Shown here: positions 8,817 to 17,444 of the stretch, piece after piece
Layout of the letters: the number at the start of each line of letters is the position of its first letter
Numbering within the stretch: the stretch's first letter is position 1
Source: Glaciecola sp. UBA1851
GTDB taxonomy: Bacteria; Pseudomonadota; Gammaproteobacteria; Enterobacterales; Alteromonadaceae
DNA length: 64,000 bases
Direction of reading: 5' to 3'
Assembly (NCBI GenBank): GCA_002338515.1
Contig: DDIL01000022.1
Location: forward strand, 378 to 64,377
The notes under the pieces: generated by a model
Seen by the model: the letters and a program-made list of their open reading frames with translations, nothing else
Databases searched by the model: none
What the model was told of the DNA's origin: nothing
Position numbers and translations under genes: made by a program

Positions 8817-10100
8817 CTAAGCTGTAATCCGAGAAAAGGCTTTGCTTGCAGCAGCTAACGTTGCATCAATAACATCGCTGGTGTGCATTTTTGATACAAA
8901 GCCTGCTTCGAATGATGCAGGAGCTAAGTAAACACCTTCTTCAAGCATAAAATGATAAAATTGATTAAATTGCGCTTGATTCACACTCGTTGCCTGCTTG
9001 TAATTGACGACCTGTTCATGGGTGAAAAAGATACCAAACATACTACCTGCAATATTGGTGGATAACTGTATGCCATGTTTATCGGCCATTTCTTTAAAAC
9101 CAGTAACTAAATTTTGAGTGTTTTCAAAGATGCTATCGTAAAACCCTGGCTCTTTGAGCTGTTTTAGCGCGCATAGGCCAGCTGCCATTGCGATAGGGTT
9201 ACCCGATAATGTGCCTGCTTGATAAATAGGCCCAGTAGGAGCGATATGAGTTAATATATCTTTCTTGCCACCAAAAGCCCCAACTGGCATGCCGCCACCA
9301 ATGACTTTTCCTAAGCAGGTTAGATCAGGGGTAACGCCAAACTTTTCTTGAGCACCGCCTAGCGATACTCTAAAACCGGTCATCACTTCATCAAATATTA
9401 ATACCGAACCATATTTATCGCATATGTCACGCAGCCCTTCTAAAAAACCGGGAACAGGAGGTATACAATTCATGTTGCCAGCAACAGGCTCAACAATAAT
9501 ACAGGCTATGTCATCTCCATGCTCTTCGAAGGCTTGTTCTACAGTACTTATGTCATTAAATTGCATGGTAAGCGTATGTTTGGCGACGTCGTCAGGTACG
9601 CCTGGAGAACTCGGCACACCTAACGTTAGTGCGCCAGAGCCTGCTTTTACCAAAAGGGAATCGGCATGACCATGGTAGCAACCTTCAAATTTTAGCAATT
9701 TATTTTTACCGGTATAGCCACGGGCAAGGCGAATCGCACTCATAGTTGCTTCTGTACCAGAATTAACCATGCGTACCATTTCCATTGATGGCACAATGCT
9801 AGAAACTAATTCCGCCATTTCCACTTCTGCCTCAGTAGGAGCACCATAACTTAAGCCATTTACAGAAGCCTCAATTACCGCCTCTCTAATGGCATCATTA
9901 TTATGCCCCAGTACCATAGGACCCCACGAATTGATGTAGTCAATGTATCGATTTCCATCAACGTCAAACATATATGGACCATCAGCACGCGCAATGAAGC
10001 GTGGCGTGCCGCCAACGGCTTTAAACGCCCTTACAGGAGAGTTTACGCCACCGGGAATAGTTTGTTGAGCGCGGGCGAATAGTGATTCAGATTTAGTCAT
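8817..10100 (-). CDS. hemL: Glutamate-1-semialdehyde 2,1-aminomutase
   Basis: PLP-dependent class III aminotransferase-fold enzyme of 427 aa, the standard HemL length. It converts glutamate-1-semialdehyde into 5-aminolevulinate, the last step of the C5 route to heme. The PLP lysine is K265 in [16 protein letters not shown], and the FDEVMTGFR and [10 protein letters not shown] motifs are intact. The downstream cyclase gene begins 3 bases after its TAG stop. A 101-base gap with two inverted repeats separates it from pyrB. Confidence 0.96.
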   Translation of the reverse strand: MTKSESLFARAQQTIPGGVNSPVRAFKAVGGTPRFIARADGPYMFDVDGNRYIDYINSWGPMVLGHNNDAIREAVIEASVNGLSYGAPTEAEVEMAELVSSIVPSMEMVRMVNSGTEATMSAIRLARGYTGKNKLLKFEGCYHGHADSLLVKAGSGALTLGVPSSPGVPDDVAKHTLTMQFNDISTVEQAFEEHGDDIACIIVEPVAGNMNCIPPVPGFLEGLRDICDKYGSVLIFDEVMTGFRVSLGGAQEKFGVTPDLTCLGKVIGGGMPVGAFGGKKDILTHIAPTGPIYQAGTLSGNPIAMAAGLCALKQLKEPGFYDSIFENTQNLVTGFKEMADKHGIQLSTNIAGSMFGIFFTHEQVVNYKQATSVNQAQFNQFYHFMLEEGVYLAPASFEAGFVSKMHTSDVIDATLAAASKAFSRITA

Positions 10101-10153
10101 AAAACTTGATACTCTTAAAATTCATAATGTTTAATTTGATGTGAATAGTGTTT

Positions 10154-10197
10154 GAGTAACTTATGTCACTCATATTTGTGTGCAATTTACCACAAAT
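10154..10197. promoter_or_regulatory. Pair of inverted repeats upstream of hemL
   Basis: Between pyrB and hemL there are two adjacent dyads: GAGTAAC/GTCACTC (10154-10160 and 10165-10171, one mismatch) and ATTTGTG/CACAAAT (10174-10180 and 10191-10197, perfect). Neither is followed by a T-run in the minus direction, so they look more like operator or leader elements for hemL than a pyrB terminator. The binding protein is unknown. Confidence 0.3.
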
Positions 10198-10201
10198 ACG
10201 A

Positions 10202-11218
10202 CTAATTTTGGTGTTTGTTAGTGTACCAGTGCACTGCTCGGTCAAAATCTTGTACCTTATGCGCTACACCTAGTATAAGTGCAAATAGTGCCATGCGAAC
10301 TAACACGCCATTATCGGTTTGTCGGAAGATAGCTAAATTAGGGTGGATATTGAGGTCATTATCTAATTCGTTTGCTTCGGCTCTGGAGTCTCTTGGTAAC
10401 GGATGCATAATGACAGTTTGAGACTTAAAATGCTGTGTATATATTTTTTGGTTTAATCTAAATTTTCCGCGATATTGGTTTGCCATTTCTTGCGACTCAA
10501 ACCGCTCTTCTTGAATTCTTGTTTGATAACAAATATCTGCTTCGCTTAGTCCCTCGAAGTTATCTGATATCACTAATTCGTGGCCTGCGCTGGTAATCAC
10601 ATCACACACCTTTGAAGGCATGCCTAAATCTTTGGGTGATACTAAGGTAAATTTGATATTGCTGAATAAACTCAACATGGTTGCCAATGAATGGACTGTT
10701 CGGCCAAACTTTAAGTCGCCAATCATAGCGATGTGTAAACCGTCGATGGGTTGACCAAAGGATTGTCGCTCTTTTGCAATAGTATATAAGTCAAGAAGGG
10801 CCTGAGTTGGGTGTTCGTTTGCACCATCCCCACCATTAATAACAGGTACTCGGCTGCCTTGTGCAAACTCTGCTACCGAGCCTATATCTGGGTGGCGCAT
10901 AGCGATTACATCACTGTACCCACTTAAGACTCGGGCGGTGTCGTAAAGTGATTCACCTTTAGCCAAAGCAGAGTTACTCATACCTGTTGTTTCTCTTACT
11001 TCACCACCCAGTAAATTGAAAGCAGTCCCGAAACTGACTCTCGTTCGCGTGCTGGGTTCAAAAAATAGATTACCTAAAATTGCGCCTTCTAAAACGGTGG
11101 TGCGCTTATGCCGAGCGGCATAGGGTGTCATGTTATCTGCTACTGAAAAGACCTTTTCAACAGCTTCGCGATCGAATTGGTTCACACTTAAAATATGCTG
11201 GCCAGTAAAAGAATTCAT
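10202..11218 (-). CDS. pyrB: Aspartate carbamoyltransferase catalytic subunit
   Basis: 338 aa. Condenses carbamoyl phosphate with aspartate in pyrimidine synthesis. The carbamoyl-phosphate loop STRTR is at residues 56-60, and the HPTQALLDLYT and HPLPRDSR motifs are present. It is longer than E. coli PyrB (311 aa), with a C-terminal extension (VQDFDRAVHWYTNK) typical of the form found in marine gammaproteobacteria. No pyrI regulatory subunit follows: downstream is the hemL leader, so the enzyme is probably not in the E. coli-type PyrBI holoenzyme encoded in one operon. Confidence 0.95.
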   Translation of the reverse strand: MNSFTGQHILSVNQFDREAVEKVFSVADNMTPYAARHKRTTVLEGAILGNLFFEPSTRTRVSFGTAFNLLGGEVRETTGMSNSALAKGESLYDTARVLSGYSDVIAMRHPDIGSVAEFAQGSRVPVINGGDGANEHPTQALLDLYTIAKERQSFGQPIDGLHIAMIGDLKFGRTVHSLATMLSLFSNIKFTLVSPKDLGMPSKVCDVITSAGHELVISDNFEGLSEADICYQTRIQEERFESQEMANQYRGKFRLNQKIYTQHFKSQTVIMHPLPRDSRAEANELDNDLNIHPNLAIFRQTDNGVLVRMALFALILGVAHKVQDFDRAVHWYTNKHQN

Positions 11219-11303
11219 AAATCAAAGTCGTCTTAATTATGGTGGTGAGTAATTGTATCAAGAAATATGAAAAGGCGCTTTACTTGCGTGATTAAAATTT
11301 CCT

Positions 11304-11954
11304 TTACCTTGGTAGTTCTTGCTTATGCATATTGACTATCAGCATGGTTTTTTTTGCGACGCTTTTGGCTAATGTATTGATATCTTCATTGGTTAGACGT
11401 TCCTGTAAATGCAACATACTTGGCATATGATAATCTGACTTTAGTAGATTAAAAAAGTCATGGCTAGTTTCTCTAGCTTGCTCGTGATTCAATTTGCTTT
11501 GTTCATGCTGAACCATAAGATTAGTGACTAATTCGATACTGTGTAATGGCCCAGCATCATAAAAAAGTTTCGCGACATTTGAGTCTTGTTTAGATTCACC
11601 AATGACTACTTTGTACATTGCAATCACGTTTTCGTCAGTCAATAATTTAATAAATCTTATGCCAATATTAATCAACACTTCTTCAAGAGGTAAAGTGTCA
11701 TTAAAGATGCTTTGTTCATTTATTTGGTACATTTCACATTTAGATTCAATAATAGCGTTATACAACGCATCTTTATTGTTGAAATGACTATAGACAGTCT
11801 GTTTCGAAACACCACTTTCTTTCGCTATCGCATCCATTGAGGTATTCACATATCCATGCATTAGCACGAGTTTACTGGCGCAATCTAATATTTGCGCTCG
11901 TTTCTCTAAGCTTTTTGGGCGGCCAGCAGATTTTACTTTTATTTCATCAGTCAT
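11304..11954 (-). CDS. TetR/AcrR family transcriptional repressor
   Basis: 216 aa with an N-terminal TetR helix-turn-helix (MDAIAKESGVSKQTVYSHF, about residues 41-60) and an AefR-like C-terminal ligand domain. It is divergent from a two-gene RND efflux operon, the classical arrangement for a local repressor, with a 258-base shared control region containing a perfect 20-bp palindrome. I infer that it represses the pump and is released by a pump substrate; the ligand is unknown. Confidence 0.92.
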   Translation of the reverse strand: MTDEIKVKSAGRPKSLEKRAQILDCASKLVLMHGYVNTSMDAIAKESGVSKQTVYSHFNNKDALYNAIIESKCEMYQINEQSIFNDTLPLEEVLINIGIRFIKLLTDENVIAMYKVVIGESKQDSNVAKLFYDAGPLHSIELVTNLMVQHEQSKLNHEQARETSHDFFNLLKSDYHMPSMLHLQERLTNEDINTLAKSVAKKTMLIVNMHKQELPR

Positions 11955-12010
11955 TTATTGAGAATATACCAAAAACGAATTTGAGTGAACTGTTGCAAAA
12001 ATTTAACATT

Positions 12011-12030
12011 ACTAGACTGTACAGTCTAGT
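12011..12030. promoter_or_regulatory. Perfect 20-bp palindrome, probable TetR operator
   Basis: ACTAGACTGTACAGTCTAGT is exactly self-complementary over 20 bases and sits in the divergent tetR/RND control region. Its size, even symmetry and central GTAC agree with operators of TetR/AcrR repressors. It overlaps the putative -35 of the pump promoter, so binding would block RNA polymerase. Confidence 0.82.
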
Positions 12031-12046
12031 ATTTTTATTCTATTAT
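12018..12046 (+). promoter_or_regulatory. Putative sigma-70 promoter of the RND operon
   Basis: TGTACA at 12018-12023 (four of six matches to TTGACA) and TATTAT at 12041-12046 are separated by 17 bases. The -35 is the centre of the 20-bp palindrome. The leader to the MFP start is about 160 bases. Confidence 0.45.
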
Positions 12047-12212
12047 CATTTTTAACATAAATTAAGTTTCACTTTTTTAAATAGCAATATTTCTAACAAT
12101 TTCTGCGTTTATAGAGTAAGTGAAAACAACTTAAAAAATTAGATTGTCATTACTTTCATATCCGTAAGATGATTTAAATACAGGTTAAACATTTATATTT
12201 AACGGAAAACAT

Positions 12213-13457
12213 ATGTCTCAACAGCCTATTAGTGAACAAACAAACCTCAAAGCAACACCCATAAAACTTATCATTATTACCGGGGTAAGCTTTATTGCTT
12301 TAATTGTTACGCTAATTTTTGCAGGGCAAAAAAACGTACTTGCTTTGGATGATAATAAATTGATGGTGATTCAACAGGCTAAAGTTGAGGTGTCAGATAT
12401 AAGTATTCAATCATCTTATATCAAACCTAGAACCGTTTATGGACGAGTAGAATCTTTACAACAATCACAAATAGGTTTTGAGTTAAATGGCTTGCTCAAA
12501 GAAGTGATTGTTAAAGAAGGAAGGGTTGTAAATAAAGGTGATGTGCTTGCTCAATTAGATACGGCTAGGTTAGTTGCAAGAAAACAAGAACTTGAGAGTT
12601 CTTTGAAAAGTGCGCAAGCAAATGCACGTATTGCGTCGTTATCAGCCAACAGATTTAAAGATTTGGTGGCTAAAAAAGTAGAGTCACAGCAACGATTAGA
12701 CGAAGCATTAGCCAACCTTGATGCCGCTGATGCATTAGTTAATGAGGTGGATGCAAGACTAGCAAGTTTAGAAGTAGAAATTCAAAAATCTACGCTTTTT
12801 GCGCCTTTTAGCGGTCAAATTGTCACACAAATATTAGATGAGGGGACAGTCGTTAACGCGGGGCAAGGTGTGTTTGTTATCCTTCAATCGAATGAATTGG
12901 AAGCTAGGTTTGGTTTACCTGAGCAAACCGCTTACAAATTGCAACCTCAACAGCCGGTGGTACTAAAAGCTCAAGATATGACGCTTCCCGCTATTGTTAA
13001 GTCGATTGCTAAACAGCGTAATTTATCAACAAGAACCATAGATGCGGTGATGACTATTGATATCAATCAATTCGAAAAACCCCCAAGGCTTGTTACTGGA
13101 GATTTAGTATCACTTACTGTTGATATACCCATTGCAAAAACGGGTGCCTGGGTACCTATGTCGTCATTAGCTAGCGCAGTTAGAGGCTTATGGACAATAT
13201 ATGTTGTCAATAACAATAGAGTTGAGACGCGCTTAGTATCTATTGAGTTTGTAAATAATGATTTCGCTTATGTTTCCGGTGCTATTGCACAAGGAGATAA
13301 ACTTGTTGTAACGGGTATCCATCGTTTAGCGCCAAATCAACAGGTTTCGAATATGATCAATGTTCCGCTAAACGATTTTGCGCTAAATGGTTTGAACAAG
13401 AAGCCGCAGCAGACCAATATTATAGATAATCATTTAACCCTAAATACGTTGGATTAG
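12213..13457 (+). CDS. RND efflux periplasmic adaptor (membrane fusion protein)
   Basis: 414-aa HlyD/AcrA-family adaptor with one N-terminal membrane anchor (residues about 17-40) instead of a lipobox. It then shows the lipoyl half-motif ARTVYGRVESLQQSQIGFEL with the KEGRVVNKGDVLAQLD sequence, an alpha-hairpin coiled coil (about 125-195) and the second lipoyl half ending in LFAPFSGQIV. It should bridge the inner-membrane pump and a TolC-type channel. It lies 4 bases from the pump gene, divergent from the TetR gene. No outer-membrane factor gene is present, so an unlinked TolC must be shared. Confidence 0.92.
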   Translation: MSQQPISEQTNLKATPIKLIIITGVSFIALIVTLIFAGQKNVLALDDNKLMVIQQAKVEVSDISIQSSYIKPRTVYGRVESLQQSQIGFELNGLLKEVIVKEGRVVNKGDVLAQLDTARLVARKQELESSLKSAQANARIASLSANRFKDLVAKKVESQQRLDEALANLDAADALVNEVDARLASLEVEIQKSTLFAPFSGQIVTQILDEGTVVNAGQGVFVILQSNELEARFGLPEQTAYKLQPQQPVVLKAQDMTLPAIVKSIAKQRNLSTRTIDAVMTIDINQFEKPPRLVTGDLVSLTVDIPIAKTGAWVPMSSLASAVRGLWTIYVVNNNRVETRLVSIEFVNNDFAYVSGAIAQGDKLVVTGIHRLAPNQQVSNMINVPLNDFALNGLNKKPQQTNIIDNHLTLNTLD

Positions 13458-13461
13458 ATTA

Positions 13462-16400
13462 ATGAGTCACGCTAATTCACTAAATGAGAAAAGCCCTTGG
13501 TATACAATATTTTTTAAAAATGGGCATTTGTTAGCACTTACTATCATAATAGTGCTGGTTGCAGGTCTATCAGCGTTAACCAGCCTGCCTAGGCTAGAAG
13601 ATCCACGAATTGACCTACGTAACGTGATTATTTTGACCCCTTATCCTGGCGCATCAGCACAAAGGGTGGAAGCTTTAGTAAGTGATGTATTAGAAGATGA
13701 GCTTAGGCAACTTTATGAAATTAAAGAGATTAAAAGTACGTCTAAAGCGGGGTTCTCATCTGTTTTTGTTGAATTACAAGACTGGACTGATAATAGTACA
13801 AACCAACAAATATTTTCCAAAATTCGCGATGCTATTGACGATGCGGCTAAACGTTTCCCTCAAGGTGCCGGTCAACCCATATTGGAAGACAAACGCGGTG
13901 CTACGGCATTTACTACCTTGTTATCAATTAGCCCGAAGTACCCAGATACAACAAGTTTGGTGCAAGTTGGGCGTTTAGCGTCTGAATTGTCAGACAGAAT
14001 ACGAAATGTTGCTGGTACTGAAATTGTAAGAATTTATGGCGAGCCAACAGAAGAAATAACCGTTACCTTAAATCCACAGCAGTTAGCAATGACAGGGTTG
14101 TCGCTTAGTGAGGTCAGTAACCGTATTCAATTAGCCGATCCTAAATTACCGGCAGGTATTCTAAGACACCCAAGTAAAGATATTCGTGTACAAGTTTCTG
14201 AGCCATTAGATAGTACCGCGGTTGTGTCTCAAATCCCTATTCAAACTGACAGCGGCAACTATCTTAGATTGCAAGATATTGCGAATATTGAAAAAGGAGC
14301 GAAACAGCCTGAAACTGAAATAGCGTTAATAAATGGCGAAAGAACCATTTTCATTGCAGCCAGAATGCAAACAACCTTGCGTGTTGATATTTGGACTCAG
14401 GGGGTAAAAGAAAAATTAGCCCAGTTCAATGAAGAGTTTGGAGGAACCGTTAAAGCTGAAATGGTTTTCGAACAAAACAAATACACTGAAGCAAGGCTGT
14501 CTGAACTCAGTGGTAATCTGTTGCTAGGTTCAGTTGTTGTGATATTTGTTGTGCTGTTTTTCATGGGCGTAAAAGCATCTTGGATAGTAGGCTTAGCTTT
14601 ACCATTATGTGCGTCATTCGCTATTTTTAGCCTGTCGTTTTTCAATCAACAAATTCACCAAATGTCTATTTTTGGGATCATTATTGCGATTGGATTGCTC
14701 ATAGATAATGCCATAGTGATAACCGACGAGATGCGGCTTAATCTACTCGACAAGTCGTTAAGCCGACTCGCTGTAATGCAAAAAAGTGTAAAACATTTGT
14801 TTGCACCACTTTTGGCATCTACTTTAACGACTATTTTAGGGTTTATGCCCATATTTTTACTTAATGGTAATATTGGCGACTTTATTGGACCAATTGCAAT
14901 TAGCGTGGTTATGGCACTAATTGGTTCATTAGCTTTATCGCTTACTGTTATTGCTGCGCTTGCGGCTAGATATTTACCACGAGATGCAGATATAACCGCA
15001 CCTTGGTATAAGCGAGGATATCAGCTACCTTCAGTATCCTTAGCTTTTAGGCAATTAATAGGTAAAGCAATTAAGCGTCCACTACTGGTGTTACCTGCTG
15101 TCGTCATATTCTGTTTAATGGGGTTTGTGTTATCTCAGCAATTAGCGAATGTGTTTTTCCCAAGTGCCGATCGCGACCAATTTGAAATTTACGTGATTGC
15201 TCCAGAGGGTTCAGCCATTGAAAAAACATATAAATTAGCAGTTGAAGCGGATAATTTTATTCAACAACAAGATGGCATAAAACAAGTTACTTGGATGATT
15301 GGGTCTTCTACTCCTGCTGTTTATTACAATCAGGTTATGACAAGAGATAACGCGTCTAATTTTGCAAATGCAGTGATTACTGCTGATTCAGTTACTAGAG
15401 CAGAACAATTAACCACGCAACTACAATATGACCTTCAAGATAAACTACCAAATGCGAAAGTGGTGGTGAGAAAGTTTGGACAGGGTCCGCCCATTGCCGC
15501 TCCTTTAGAAGTGGATGTTTATGGTACAGACTTACAAGTACTTGATCAGCTAGGACAACAGGTAAGGGTTGCTATGACGCAAATTCCTGGCGTAACTCAA
15601 TCTTTAGTTTCAATAACAGAGGGTGAGCCAGAACTAGTCTTAGATATAAGTGAAAATCAGAGTTATCTAGCAAAATTATCCTTAGCAGACATAGCACAAC
15701 AATTACAAGCGTCATTATCAGGTCAAACTGGCGGCTCTATTTTAGAGGGGACGGAAGAACTTGACATACGCGTTCGGATTGAAGACTCAAAACGTACAAG
15801 CTTACAACAAATTGATGCACTTCCTTTAATTGCCATGAACCACAGCGAACGACAAGTATTGGGTGTTGGCTCAATTGCAACGCTAAATATAGCGCCAAGT
15901 ATTAGCGGTATTACAAGAGTGGATGGAGAACGCGTTAATAAGATACAAGCATATTTACTACCGGGTATAGCAGCAGTAAGTGCAAGTGAACAGCTAAGAG
16001 AAAAGTTAGAGTCGGATTTAGAATTACCACCGGGCTATAGAATAAAAATGGCAGGTGATGCTGATGAGCAACAACAAGCACTGGGTCAACTTGCTACCTA
16101 TTTACCTGTTTTATTGGTGTTAATGATTACATCGTTAATATTAAGTTTTGGTAGCGTGCGATTTGCAGTCGTTATAGGTATGGTAGCTATATTGTCTGTT
16201 GGCTTGGGCTTTTTCAGCCTATGGATATCTGGTTTACCTATTGGTTTTAATCCACTTTTAGGTAGTGCAGGCCTAATTGGTGTGGCAATAAATGGCTCGA
16301 TTGTTGTGATTGCTGCTATTGCGGCGAATAAAAAAGCGATGGCGGGCGATACTAAAGAGATAGTGTCTGAAACCATGAGTTGCTCAAGACACATATTATC

Positions 16401-16599
16401 CACAACCTTTACTACAGTAGGCGGATTAATTCCCTTATTGCTATTTAGTGAGGGTAGCTTTTGGCCTCCGTTGGCGGTAGTGTTGGCCGGTGGTGTTGGG
16501 TTTTCTGTCATACTTTCCCTTGTATTTACACCTGTTTTGGTTGCGCTTCTGTGTCGAAATAGAGGTAAAGTAGTTGGTAGGCTTCTTGCTAGAGTTTGA
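13462..16599 (+). CDS. RND family efflux pump permease
   Basis: 1045-aa AcrB-fold transporter with a first transmembrane helix, large periplasmic loops after TM1 and TM7, and twelve helices. It most resembles the uncharacterised marine 'efflux RND permease' branch rather than AcrB itself. In TM4 the AcrB Asp-Asp pair is D415-N416 (LIDNAIV), and at the AcrB K940 position in TM10 it has N944 (VAINGSIV), so the proton relay differs from the drug-pump standard. Substrates cannot be predicted. Operon partner of the adaptor gene 4 bases upstream and presumably controlled by the divergent TetR protein. Confidence 0.92.
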   Translation: MSHANSLNEKSPWYTIFFKNGHLLALTIIIVLVAGLSALTSLPRLEDPRIDLRNVIILTPYPGASAQRVEALVSDVLEDELRQLYEIKEIKSTSKAGFSSVFVELQDWTDNSTNQQIFSKIRDAIDDAAKRFPQGAGQPILEDKRGATAFTTLLSISPKYPDTTSLVQVGRLASELSDRIRNVAGTEIVRIYGEPTEEITVTLNPQQLAMTGLSLSEVSNRIQLADPKLPAGILRHPSKDIRVQVSEPLDSTAVVSQIPIQTDSGNYLRLQDIANIEKGAKQPETEIALINGERTIFIAARMQTTLRVDIWTQGVKEKLAQFNEEFGGTVKAEMVFEQNKYTEARLSELSGNLLLGSVVVIFVVLFFMGVKASWIVGLALPLCASFAIFSLSFFNQQIHQMSIFGIIIAIGLLIDNAIVITDEMRLNLLDKSLSRLAVMQKSVKHLFAPLLASTLTTILGFMPIFLLNGNIGDFIGPIAISVVMALIGSLALSLTVIAALAARYLPRDADITAPWYKRGYQLPSVSLAFRQLIGKAIKRPLLVLPAVVIFCLMGFVLSQQLANVFFPSADRDQFEIYVIAPEGSAIEKTYKLAVEADNFIQQQDGIKQVTWMIGSSTPAVYYNQVMTRDNASNFANAVITADSVTRAEQLTTQLQYDLQDKLPNAKVVVRKFGQGPPIAAPLEVDVYGTDLQVLDQLGQQVRVAMTQIPGVTQSLVSITEGEPELVLDISENQSYLAKLSLADIAQQLQASLSGQTGGSILEGTEELDIRVRIEDSKRTSLQQIDALPLIAMNHSERQVLGVGSIATLNIAPSISGITRVDGERVNKIQAYLLPGIAAVSASEQLREKLESDLELPPGYRIKMAGDADEQQQALGQLATYLPVLLVLMITSLILSFGSVRFAVVIGMVAILSVGLGFFSLWISGLPIGFNPLLGSAGLIGVAINGSIVVIAAIAANKKAMAGDTKEIVSETMSCSRHILSTTFTTVGGLIPLLLFSEGSFWPPLAVVLAGGVGFSVILSLVFTPVLVALLCRNRGKVVGRLLARV

Positions 16600-16727
16600 G
16601 CTAAGTGTAAATATATATTGAAATGATATTGAGAAATACATGAATTGGTGGCAAACAAATTGTGCCTTTTGCAAGCGTATGAGGTATATCATATTATGGG
16701 CAATTATTATGATGCTATTTTATTTTT

Positions 16728-17444
16728 ATGTCTGGCAATAATTCAAACAGCGAATCTATATTTATTAAAAGTGCAGCGTCTACCAATGGTATGACGACTC
16801 TTTTGGTTGGTGCGATTGTTGCGCTAATAGGCGCATGTATAATCATTCTCTTACCACAACTCTTTTTCTTGGTGGGCATCTTATTTTTAAGCGGTAGTAT
16901 AATTGCGTTTGTCATGGGCTTTTATAAATTAAAGGAGCCTAAATACAGCATAGAGTTAACTCGCGAAGCTATCAAATATCAACATCGCAAAGGTACCTGG
17001 CTAATTGAATGGGATAACGTTCATAGAATCGACGTTCCACGTATTCATAAAGGGCTAGAACATGTTGATTTAGAAATGGTAGGTATCAGGCTGAAACAAC
17101 CTGAGAGTATGTTAAATAATATCTCCCCTCGCCTAATCACGCACTTACTTATGGAGCAGCGTCCGTTAATTGCACATTTGGCCATGAGTAACTGTCAATC
17201 AGGACAGTGTTACGGTGACGACATCATAGAAGATACTAAATTTAAATGCGCAGATGGGAATCTTATTACAGGTGTATCTGCTATGTTTGCTAATCGAATG
17301 GCAAAACTACAACAAGGTTTAGGATATGATATTTATGTATCTGCAAATGACCTTGATAGAGACAGTCAAGCGTTCGTGAATTTACTAAGAAAATGCCATG
17401 AAAGTGTAATGATTGAGAAAGTTCAATCGGAAAGTGTAGGTTAG
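16728..17444 (+). CDS. Uncharacterised membrane protein, possibly DUF2982
   Basis: 238 aa with two closely spaced N-terminal membrane helices (about residues 22-43 and 45-66), then a soluble domain of about 170 residues with a WLIEWDNVHRIDVPR segment that resembles a PH-like fold of small bacterial membrane proteins. I recognise the general appearance of the DUF2982 family of gammaproteobacteria but cannot confirm it. A CQSGQC pair at about 160 could bind metal or form a disulfide. Its stop overlaps by 4 bases the stop of the convergent histidine kinase gene. No function can be assigned. Confidence 0.7.
   Translation: MSGNNSNSESIFIKSAASTNGMTTLLVGAIVALIGACIIILLPQLFFLVGILFLSGSIIAFVMGFYKLKEPKYSIELTREAIKYQHRKGTWLIEWDNVHRIDVPRIHKGLEHVDLEMVGIRLKQPESMLNNISPRLITHLLMEQRPLIAHLAMSNCQSGQCYGDDIIEDTKFKCADGNLITGVSAMFANRMAKLQQGLGYDIYVSANDLDRDSQAFVNLLRKCHESVMIEKVQSESVG

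Noticed and set aside
16098..16658. 186-codon open frame opposite the RND permease end
   Set aside because: It mirrors hydrophobic codons of the pump and has no family signature; a shadow frame.
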